Part shown: positions 24,201 through 32,791 of the stretch, one piece after another | Numbering within the stretch: the first letter of the stretch is position 1 | Layout of the letters: the number at the start of each line of letters is the position of its first letter | NCBI RefSeq assembly: GCF_020921035.1 | Contig: NC_063160.1 | Location: forward strand, 702,501-766,500 | Length of the DNA: 64,000 bases | Reading direction: 5' to 3' | DNA from: Rhodamnia argentea | Taxonomy: Eukaryota; Streptophyta; Magnoliopsida; Myrtales; Myrtaceae | Program-made: the position numbers and the translations under genes | The notes under the pieces: model-generated | What the model saw: only the letters and a program-made list of their open reading frames with translations | The model's database searches: none | What the model was told of the DNA's origin: nothing

Positions 24201-25457
24201 ATGTGTGAACAAAAAGGCGGAGGAATAGCGATTCCTTCGGCTGAAACTTGGGGAGACACAATTCTCTGGGATAAAATCAGTCCCACAAGTGAACGCCCAA
24301 TCCTCCTAAGTAAAAACATCATCAGTGAAAATGTGTTTACCTTGTTTTATCTATCCGAGTACATATTGTGCATCTCCCTATCCTAAATATAACACACTAG
24401 AAGGCTAAATCCTCCATTTAGCCATTACATGAATTAAGTGATGAAAGTCTTAATGCATTTCCATAGACATTGTAATAAAAGTCCTCTTCAAGCCTTTTCA
24501 TCTGAATGTAATTATTTTTACATCAGTCTGTTGGCTCTGTCATGAAACTACATACAAATTAATTAATAAATCTGTTGTGATGTGCACACGCAATGATCTC
24601 AAGGCTACCTCCTGAGAGAGGTACCTTGACTGTGAAATAGCATTCGGGAAGTACCCTTTATCTGTTTGGAATGTTGGTTGAAAAAGAAGCTCACGAATGG
24701 AATCCATCCCGAAAAATGCACATTAAGTAGGATGCATGACTTCACAATTTTGTGCTCATAGCTGAGTGGACAAAACATATTTAACTCTTATCAGTTTAAT
24801 TGTTCTACCATTTTATGAAATGAAGGAAGCATATTACTTTTGATTCAAGTTCCGTGATAGGTTTTATCAATTATGCAACTTGTGTAGGCTTTTTGATGAA
24901 TTGGCTTAACAGCAATACTTTAAAAGCAAGGGTAGCTGTCACAAAATTGCCCTTACTGTGCCTGCCCATTTCTCTATGACAATGAAGTTGGATTGACGGT
25001 CCAGTTCCTTCCATGTAGTCTGTCAATAGCGATGGAAATGAAAGAGGGAATATGGGAAAGATCATGTTTTTCCTGCATTAACGTCTGATTTCACATATAC
25101 TTTTCTCATGTCTTTTGGATGTTACACATTTGCTGGACATACGATGTCTAACAAGACATATTTCCGTTTGTGTAGATGAATGAAGACGTGGATGATACCG
25201 AGGATTGCATCAATATAATGTTGGATGATAAGCAGAATCAGCTGCTGCAGATGGGAGTGATGCTCTCTACTGCAAACATGATCATAAATGCGGGCATTGT
25301 GGTGGTCGGATTGTTTGGCATGAACATACACAACGACATCTTCAATGCTCATTACATTAAATTTTGGGAAACTACCATCGGCACCATTGGAGGTTGTGTT
25401 GCGGTCTATCTGTTAGCTGTTGGGTGGGGTATGAAAAGAAAGCTTTTGGCCTTATAG
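21290..25457 (+). CDS. MRS2-3: MRS2-3/MGT4-type Mg2+ transporter with in-frame stop (possible pseudogene)
   Basis: CorA/MRS2 family magnesium channel subunit. Exons: 21290-21688, 22303-22413, 22703-22831, 23292-23437, 23630-23765, 25176-25457; all phases join. Conserved landmarks are IMRRTGLPARDLRVLDP, GRERAIVVNLEHIKAIIT, LPFEFRALESCLES, TLNLDRVRQIKSRLVAI, RVQKVRDELEHLLDDD, NIEELEMLLEAYFVQIDG, VDDTEDCINIMLDDKQN, and the hallmark GMN motif (FGMNIHND) between two C-terminal membrane segments. These words fit Arabidopsis MRS2-3 best. Exon 4, however, reads TGA at 23394-23396 after NASI, and the same frame then continues with EEVDNAAPEIDDK into exon 5. Ignoring it, the product is 400 residues, against about 480 for MRS2-3, because the acidic linker is short. 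An earlier in-frame donor (exon end 23344) would avoid the TGA. It may be a decaying duplicate, a variant allele or a sequence error. Confidence 0.8.
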
Positions 25458-26059
25458 AGCTCCCTCCTTCAAGCAGAAGCTTGCCACATCTAATCTTGCT
25501 AGAATACTGTTTTGCACTTGGCATTTGATTGTTTCACTGTCGTCTGTAAATGGCACTGACTGAAAAGGAATGACCGAAGAATGACCATACGAGACTGCTT
25601 TCTTACATGTTTTTAGATTCTTCTGCAAGTATTAGGGTTTGCTCTGATTTACCTGATACATGTTTTAGATTCTTCGGAGAGTGTACCTGCTCCACTTGAT
25701 GATCGAGGACTCGTTGGCTATAAATTTCAACATTGCTTGTAAGCTCCATGCACAAGACTTCAGCGGATTGCACAGAACGATTGGAAATCTTGAAGAATTG
25801 TGGTCAAATGTTGGAAGGTTGAAGCTAGATTAGATAGCAAAACTCAACTAAGAATGAACTCAAATGTTTTGACATAAATTTTTATTGATAATGAATATGT
25901 TGTTCATTGGTTAATTATATAGAGCAATATAAGCTATCAACTTTAGAAAAATGTTATCAAAATCATGCATTTTTCACAAAACAAAGGAGCTATCTTAGCA
26001 ATCTGAAAAAAAATAAGGAGATATGGTTTACTATGCGCTAGAGTAGATGATCGGAAAAA
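25458..26059. other. 3' flank of the MRS2-like gene
   Basis: This probably contains the 3' UTR and downstream DNA of the transporter gene. I see no open frame with family similarity and no repeat structure. Confidence 0.4.
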
Positions 26060-26400
26060 TTATCCAAGAAGTCAAAAATCTATTGCACTTTGGCCAATTG
26101 AGTCCTAAATGTTTTCACGTTTTGTTAATTGAGTTCTAAACTTTTCTATTGTCCCAATTGAGTCCTAAATCTTTTCACGTTTTGTTAATTGAGTCTATCC
26201 CGTCTATTTTGATCGGAAAACGATAAGGTCACTATCTAGTTAAGGCCGATCGTCCTATGTCAAGTACCGATGCTAATATGGATGACTTTTTAAAATTTTC
26301 TTTTTCTTCCTGCTTATTTATTATTATTATTATTATTATTTGCTTTCGTTCTTGCCGGTGGCTGGAGAAGGCTAATCGAGGTGGGCCTCGCTGGTGGGCT
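26060..26400. mobile_element. Truncated MULE-type MITE, one arm plus interior
   Basis: The arm repeats the words CAATTGAGTCCTAAAT and TTTTCACGTTTTGTTAATTGAG twice, as in the elements near 10.3 and 60.2 kb, followed by a GC-rich insert (GGTGGCTGGAGAAGG). A (TTA)n run lies at about 26318-26340. The matching right arm is missing, so the element is broken. Confidence 0.5.
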
Positions 26401-28001
26401 AACAACATGTGTTACCCGTTCTATAAGCTTTATTGGTCGGATTACGAGTAATTTCATGTAAGATTCAGTTAGAATGATTTCTCATTTTCTCATGGTTAAG
26501 GAATATCAGATATTCTGTCAAAGTTAGTTTAGCGACAGGCACACACAAGAGAGTAAAATAAACATGCAAGGTAAGTTCACGATTTTAATCGACTCAGTTT
26601 GCTTTTGTCAAGTTGATACTAATAGCTTTTATCTGTCTGTCATTTGAGTTAGGGACAGGCAAGTGCTCTCACAATTGGAGTTCAAAATGCCTTGGCCAAA
26701 GCATAGGACCGTGCAATCAATGAGGGCCGTCGGCATATCAGGAAAGCATTCTTTGACTTTCACACCAAAAGCCAAATCCGATTGCATTTAGTACTTCATG
26801 GGCATGGAACCATCGGTCCTTCGAAGGGAGATGTGCAGTCGATGCATGGCAAGATTTTCAAGTGCTTCTAAACTTGCATTAATTACCAAGTGAAAAAGTT
26901 GCAGATACGATTTTTTGGAGCACTCCGAGGGAGAAGTGTGTATGCTGGGGATAGCAACTTCTACTTCTAGGCACCATCGATTTACACGACACGTAATTAA
27001 GGATGTTCGCATCGAGCCTAGCAAAACGGATTAACGTCACAATGGATTAGCCCATTTTTACACCGATAATAAAAGCATCATGTGGGGATTGACCTTTTTA
27101 ATCCGTTTAGGAGGCTCCTAGACACGTGTTATTTATGTCAACAAGACACTTTTATACACGTCTAAACTTATTTGCAAACATCGATATATAAGTTGATACA
27201 CAAGGGTTTCACGTATTTAAATGTGAAATGTTAGAAAAGTTCAAGCGGTTAACGAACGAAGGACGTGATCTCATATCACGCCAAACAATCGATTAAATAA
27301 TAAGATCATGAAGATACCCGATTTTGCAGCCAGAGACCTTAGCCTGGCGCTACCAAAGAAGCGGCCACACTTGATGGTTGCTACGATCGGAGAGGCAGCC
27401 TCCCGTCACACTTGATGGTTGTCATCTTGGCTTGGTGGAGAGTCGGGCCAATGCGGAGAAGAGGCGGTGGCTGTTGGGAAAACCTAATTCCGCTTGTGTC
27501 TACTCTTTTAAGAAATTCTATTATGATTTATCTCACCCCTTTATTTAGGATTTTTTTATCCTAGCTATATCCCATTTTATCATATTCTAGACAGTTATCA
27601 AACACATGATAAGATAAAATATATCATATACTGACTTATAACCTAATGACCAGACACAATTATGCTTAAGAGACATCTCTCGAAGGAAAAGATACATCTG
27701 TTCATTCATAAGAGTATTTAATATAACTACGTAATTGTTCATTTTCAAGTCAGACTGTGAAACCTTTAAATTTTTGGAAAAATCTAGAAGTTACTTGTTG
27801 CTCTAGGTTCTTTGTGGATGACTGAGGGGAATGCCTTTGGACATCAAATTGAATTGGCCAGAGAGATTTGAATCGCACCCTCATTAATACTCTTTTCATA
27901 CTCGATTCAAAAGGCTCAAATCTTAATCATGTGGAAAATCACATGAAAATTCATGAACACTTTACCATCCACTTTAAACACTTGCCCACTTAGATTATAA
28001 T
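26401..28001. other. Intergenic, no gene seen
   Basis: Mixed AT-rich DNA. A few 10-20-codon stretches look protein-like by chance but have no family match. I see no RNA gene or clear repeat boundary. Confidence 0.4.
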
Positions 28002-28011
28002 GTTAGTTTCC

Positions 28012-28863
28012 GGCATAAGGACAACAATAGTGCCAAAATTTATGTACAACGTTCACTTTAATACTAAATTTTTTAGCCGATTCACTTAAGTGCCAAATCC
28101 AAGAAAAATGATCACTTAAGTGTCAACGGCAAGAGATTTCGGCCAAAAAAATATGCGTCGCATTTATAATTAAAACATTTTCGCGACATTGCATTTATAA
28201 CTAAAAAAGCAATCCATGTGGCAAATTTTTTTTTTGAAAATTTAGTCCACATGAACTTTTAAACTTAAAAATAAGCTACATTTTTTTCAAACAAAATTAA
28301 AAAAATAAGGTAAAAAGTTAAAACTAAAAAAAAAAGGTAAGGTTTAGGGTTGCAGTGGTGAGGACTTGCACAGCCCTTGCCACCACCGCTCCACCATCAC
28401 CGGCAATGGCCGGCGACCCCGCTAGTGGTGGCCCTTTGACGAACCTAGGCGAGGGTCCGCAATCCCTCACCTGTGATTGGCGGGGGTCGTCGGCCACTAG
28501 CAAGGCTTGACGACCCTTGCTGGCTATTGCTAGTGATGGTGGGGTGGCCCCGGGGGGAGGGGGGGCGCTAGCCCCCGTCGCTGCAACTCTTCCATTCCTT
28601 TTTTTTTTTTTCTATTTTTAGCTTCTTTTTTAATTTTATTTAAATTTAAGCTTTTTTTTATTCTTTGGTGGGATCCTACGGCGAGCCATGGAGGGTTAGG
28701 TTATTAATAAAAAAATGCCATGTAAGATTTTCGGCAAAACTCATCGAAGTTGACACTCAAATAATCGTTTTTTTTTAAATTGGCACTTCGGTGATTAAAA
28801 AAAATTATTGGTAGCAAAATGAGCGCTATACTCAAACTTTGACACTTCTGGTGTCATTCTGCC
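28012..28863. mobile_element. MULE-type MITE with 10-bp target duplication
   Basis: An 852-bp element whose ends are inverted: left GGCATAAGGACAACAATAGT and, reading the right end on the other strand, GGCAGAATGACACCAGAAGT, with similarity running about 50 bp inwards. The host bases GTTAGTTTCC occur on both sides (28002-28011 and 28864-28873), in line with Mutator-type 9-10 bp duplications. The middle (28.34-28.58 kb) is GC-rich, with GGCGACCC and GCCACCACCG words, and differs strongly from the AT-rich arms; it may be captured host DNA. No transposase is present. Confidence 0.85.
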
Positions 28864-28952
28864 GTTAGTTTCCTTTCGAAAACATGATTATATGCATGAA
28901 TGTGGGCATCTTGTTTATTTTCAACTAAATGTTGAGATGCACGTGTAAGTTG

Positions 28953-29165
28953 TGTTAGAAAAGTCCTAGAATTTATATGATGTTGAGCAATTAATATATT
29001 TTAGTTGGCCCATAACTCGTTGGATTAATCTTTTAAGTGAATGTGGGTTCAATTGGATATATTGAGGGGCTCGGAGCCGGGATCCCTATTGACGATTTCC
29101 CTATATGAAGGTATCGGACTTCTCTTGTGTGCTTCTAACAAATGATATCGGAGCCGATGATAGAT
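28953..29165 (+). mobile_element. Single LTR followed by a degenerate tRNA-Met primer-binding site
   Basis: A 188-bp block (28953-29140) begins TGTTAGAA and ends TTCTAACA, the inverted TG...CA ends of an LTR. Directly after it, TGATATCGGAGCC resembles the plant retrotransposon primer-binding site TGGTATCAGAGC, which pairs with initiator tRNA-Met. I found no gag-pol frame and no second LTR copy nearby, so this is the 5' stub of a Copia-like or TRIM element. Confidence 0.6.
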
Positions 29166-29892
29166 TGGTGGACCCCCAATCTGTTTTAGTGTACAGTGAA
29201 TATCTCGAAAAAGGAATTTAGTGAATAATGCAGTAAGTGTTGTGGTGTAGCAGCACGAACCCGATGACAAACTTCATGGCTCGGTCTAGAAAAAAAACGA
29301 GCGAGGTCGACCGAGCACTCAACTCAGTTCAACTTGTCGAGTGACGTTTATGACAAGACCATAGTTTCGCTGAGGGAAACTCATTGTTTTGCGCCCCCTT
29401 CATATGTGATTGGAAAGAAACGAAGAAAAGGAAAGCATGATAAAGCTATTGATAAGATCAAATGATTGGGGAACTGGAGCGATGGCAGTCGTTCCAATTC
29501 TTGGACTCTCGCTAGATTGGTATCCAATGATGATAGGGTGAACTAACATTTTGATCACAAAGTTTGGTTATCCGTGCTAGTAGAATTCGAAGTTAAGAAG
29601 ATAATAAGAGAGAAGATAAGTACTTTGGAAGTCCTAAAACTTGTCATGCAAGTGCAATTTAATCCTAAAACTTCCAAAAAATTGCAATTAAGTTCATGAA
29701 GTCAACTTGGTCAAATCTGAATATTATTATTTCTTTCCCACTTAATTCGCGCGTGTCCTTCACGGTAAGAATTCTAATCCAAAATAGGAAAGTAGTCCAT
29801 TAGAAATTGTTATCTTTTTAACTGATTGAGTTTAACAAACTGATATCCGAGCTCAACTCGAGACATAATTTAACAATTTAACTGCTATGGGG
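29166..29892. other. Intergenic / retroelement remnant
   Basis: This stretch follows the LTR and primer-binding site and may be the decayed internal part of that element. No open frame with recognisable gag or polymerase motifs was seen. Confidence 0.35.
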
Positions 29893-30085
29893 GCATCAAG
29901 GATGACCGAGAGAAGTTCAAGAACACGCTGAGATGATCCAGAGGTGCTGGCCGACGCTAAGCCGAAGCAAACAAAAGAAAGCAGCTCTGAGGCTTTGGAT
30001 GTCGAAGCTTAAAGACTTCTGCTCTGATGCCAAGGATGTGTTAGACGAATTCGAAGGTGCGCTACTTGTCCTCGTGGATATCCAA
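29893..30085 (+). pseudogene. NLR coiled-coil (Rx N-type) fragment, plus-strand arm
   Basis: Broken piece of a CC-NB-LRR resistance gene. One frame gives WMSKLKDFCSDAKDVLDEFE, a recognisable version of the region ending in the xDxEDVLDEFE motif of RGA-type NLRs. The preceding part (GIKDDREKFKNTL) matches the usual VKDDLEKLKSTL helix but in other frames, so there are several indels. It ends at a shared GCTACTTGTCCTCGTGGATA block, probably intronic in the source gene. It is the inverted partner of the copy at 30222-30545. Confidence 0.7.
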
Positions 30086-30221
30086 CTTCATTTTCCAGTT
30101 TAAGATGGCACATAATATGAAAGAACTGAGACAATCTTTCTGTTTCCATTGGTTTTCTTAAACAAGTAGCGGACCTTGTTGTATATCTACGACATTCACA
30201 ACCCATTGATCTAAACTTCAG

Positions 30222-30545
30222 AGGATATCCACGAGGACAAGTAGCGTACCTTCCTTACGAGGGTCAAGTGCTCGGCCGACCTCGCCTGCCTCCTCAAAGC
30301 CCTGGCTTCCAATTCGTCCAGCACGTCCTCGGCATCATAGCGGAAGTCTCTCTGACAGCCAAAGCCTCACAGCTTCCTCTTTTGTTTGCTTCTGCTCAAC
30401 ATCGGCGAGCACCTTCTGGATCATCTCTAGTGTGCTCTTGAGCTTCTCTTGGTCATCCTTGACGCCCCATGCCAGTTGAATTTCTTCAACAGCCGATGAG
30501 GCTAGTTTCTACAGGATGCTAGAGATGACCTTGATCATGGTGGTG
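30222..30545 (-). pseudogene. NLR coiled-coil (Rx N-type) fragment, minus-strand arm
   Basis: On the minus strand the frame reads VEEIQLAWGVKDDQEKLKST, LEMIQKVLADVEQKQTKEEA and VRLWLS, then shifts frame and continues RDFRYDAEDVLDELEARALR. This is the N-terminal coiled coil of an RGA-type NLR. The frame break after VRLWLS and the absence of NB-ARC sequence make it non-functional. It is longer than the plus-strand copy, which lacks the segment after DEFE. Confidence 0.75.
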
Positions 30546-30811
30546 CAAAAATTGTGCAGTTGTGGAGAAGAAGATCAATTAAAATCAATCATCAGTACAA
30601 GCAAAATCCTGATGATCAATTAGAAGAGAATCTTAATTGTATCCACTGCAGTGTACTTGCAGAACCATCGAGCCACCCGGCAAATGAAACTATTTCCAGC
30701 TTCTTCATCCCAAAACCAGTGAGTTCCTTTTAGTCCTCGAAATCTCAACTCTCTTGTGACCATCAGGGCATGTGTTTCCACACGACACTATTTGGTCTCG
30801 ATTATTTGCAG

Positions 30812-31080
30812 AGGATTCCGAAGTGGTGGGTGTGGTACTACTTGATCTGTCTCGTGGTATGGACCGTGTATGGATGCACGGCGTCACAGTATGACGATGT
30901 TGAGGACAAGATCAAGGTCCCTGGCCAAGCTGACCAACCCATCAATCTATTCATTCAAGCTAATTTTCGTATGACCCAAACTTTGTGGGACCTGTTGCCG
31001 GAGTCCTAGTTGCTCTCGCCGTCTTCTTTGCCTCAATGTTTGTTTATTGCATCAAAGCAATTTCCACTTTAGTAGCCTGA
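30812..31080 (+). pseudogene. Last exon of an ABCG/PDR transporter, frameshifted
   Basis: The piece starts just after an intact 3' splice site (TTATTTGCAG), as in real PDR genes, and reads [20 protein letters not shown] and [20 protein letters not shown]. After the point where PDR proteins read HFGYDP, one base is wrong; the next frame continues [20 protein letters not shown] and ends CIKAISTLVA-stop. This matches the C-terminal end of full-size ABCG (pleiotropic drug resistance) transporters. The upstream exons are absent, so it is a fragment. Confidence 0.85.
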
Positions 31081-31204
31081 TGTTATCCTAGTACGAAGTT
31101 TGTATTCAGATTCTATGCCGAGTAATAGCATGATGCCAGGACGATAGAGTGCATTTCTTAATGCTCCATGACAATTAAGGCTTGCTGTACAGTTTTCTGA
31201 GATC

Positions 31205-31835
31205 TTAAGAACTCACGATGTTTGGAATTCAGCATTTACAACGACCTACATCGCCCGAGCAAGTTGGTGGTGGGAGCTGACCTCCACTGTTTCAAGAACA
31301 AAGTGGAGCCAAAGTGGGAGGACCCTGTCTGTGCAAACGGAGGGAAGCTGCTTCTCAACTTTCTCCAGAGGGAATTCAGGTGTGTCCTGGCTATGCACGG
31401 TATGCCCTTTTGCCCCCAAATGACTGAAGCTGTTTGAATTTTCCTTTAGGCGTGGGCTCGGTTTGACACATGCTTTTGTTCCTGTGTAACAGTTGCTAGC
31501 AATGGTTGGTGAACAGTTCGACCATGGAGATGAGATTTGCGGAGCAGTTGTCATTGTCAGAGCTAAGCAAGAAAAGATAGCTCTATGGACTAGAAATGCT
31601 TCAGATGAGGCTGCTCAGGTAATTTCTTCTTCGAGCCAGCCCTAGTTCCTGTTCATTTAGTGGCAAGCAGCATACTAGCGGGCGAATATCTTCGCCCCTC
31701 CTCCCGCTCGGGCATTACCTGCATTGGCCTAGCCCTTTGCAGATGAGCATTGGGAAGCACTGGAAGGAGTTCATCAAATACAGCCAAAACGCGGTGTTCA
31801 TGTTTATTATTGGAGAGTTTCATATCACAAATTAA
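31205..31835 (+). pseudogene. eIF4E fragment retaining introns
   Basis: Three exon-like pieces of the cap-binding translation factor eIF4E. The first (about 31205-31399) reads [20 protein letters not shown] and [17 protein letters not shown]. The second (31492-31619) reads [20 protein letters not shown] and [17 protein letters not shown], with a clean AG before and GT after. The third (31741-31835) reads MSIGKHWKEFIKYSQNAVF and then diverges to a stop. The Trp of the family's EFW motif, which stacks on the cap, is missing (EF directly followed by SIY), GGKW has become GGKL, and the start and end of the gene are absent. Because introns remain, this is a DNA-level copy, not a retrocopy. Confidence 0.85.
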
Positions 31836-31855
31836 GAAACTTCGTGTTTACCACC

Positions 31856-32600
31856 CGATAAAGGCATAGGTGATATCGCAATAGGCTTTCCCTCAGTAGA
31901 AGACTTCTTCCAAACATTTCCCCCGTTGTGTCGCAAACAGATGATTTCATCTTGATGAAGACTTGCATCGCTATTCGTTGCCTCTTGGCTTGATTGCTCA
32001 TTTGCTTTCTCCTTTGGCCATGAAGTCTTTGGTGAAGCCTTTTCGACCAATCCTTTCCTAGCGTGCCTATGATAGGATGGTAAACTTAAATGGGAAATAC
32101 CCTCGGTCCCCGTCACATTCCTACCTTGCTTCGGGCGCTAGGGAATTTTCCAAAGAAGCTCAGGGGCTCCGGTTACCTTTCCTTTGCGGACCCACCATCT
32201 CCTTTCATTTGTTTTGGGTGTTACCAAACCTAGTCTTCTGGGACTAGGCTTTCTTTGCATAGGCTACGCTAAGGAATAAGAGATCTATCACCGCGCCATC
32301 CACTCCATAGCTAAACACCGACAAAGTAACAAAGAAAGAGCAAGTAACTTGTTGAGTATGTGAGTGAGTCCCCGTCCTTTACCGTCGTAAAGGGCTTCTC
32401 AGAAAAGTAAGGAAGGAGGCATTCGAAAGGCCAACTACTATATGAAAGGCCTTTCTGGTGAGAAGGCCGACTACTACATGGACTCTATACCAAGTCATGA
32501 GCTATAGCGAAGCCAAGCCAAACCTTGAATCAAGTGCTTGAGTGTGCATTCAACCATCAGTGCTTTTGGGGGAAATGTGTCATTGTGCGTCGCTAGATCT
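31856..32600. other. Stretch resembling plant mitochondrial intergenic DNA (possible NUMT)
   Basis: Composition changes abruptly to more balanced GC, with mixed purine words such as AAAGGCCTTTCTGG, GAAGGCCGACTACTACATGG and TTCGGGCGCTAGGG that resemble intergenic plant mitochondrial sequence. No mitochondrial gene is included, so the origin is a judgement from style alone. It lies between the eIF4E fragment and the 3' end of the START-domain gene. Confidence 0.4.
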
Positions 32601-32791
32601 TTGAGTACTTCCACATTGTATTAACTACTAGTATAAAGATTGCTGATATGCTCCTCGGAGGATTTGAGGAAGAAAGTGTAAGCGACCTCTCTAAGAAAAC
32701 AAGGTGAAGGTCAAATAATGGGAGATCAAATGGAGCTGTCCAAAACCGTTTTCGGGTTCGATAAACTAAAAGCGGGGGCAAGGTTCACTTG

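Noticed and set aside
24020..24380. GGAATGG-rich block in the last MRS2-like intron as a possible MITE
   Set aside because: Words such as GGAATGG and ATTCCTT recur, but I could not define inverted ends or a target duplication.
26640..26700. Plus-strand stretch ALTIGVQNALAKA resembling a helical enzyme segment
   Set aside because: Only about 15 codons, no flanking similarity; probably chance.
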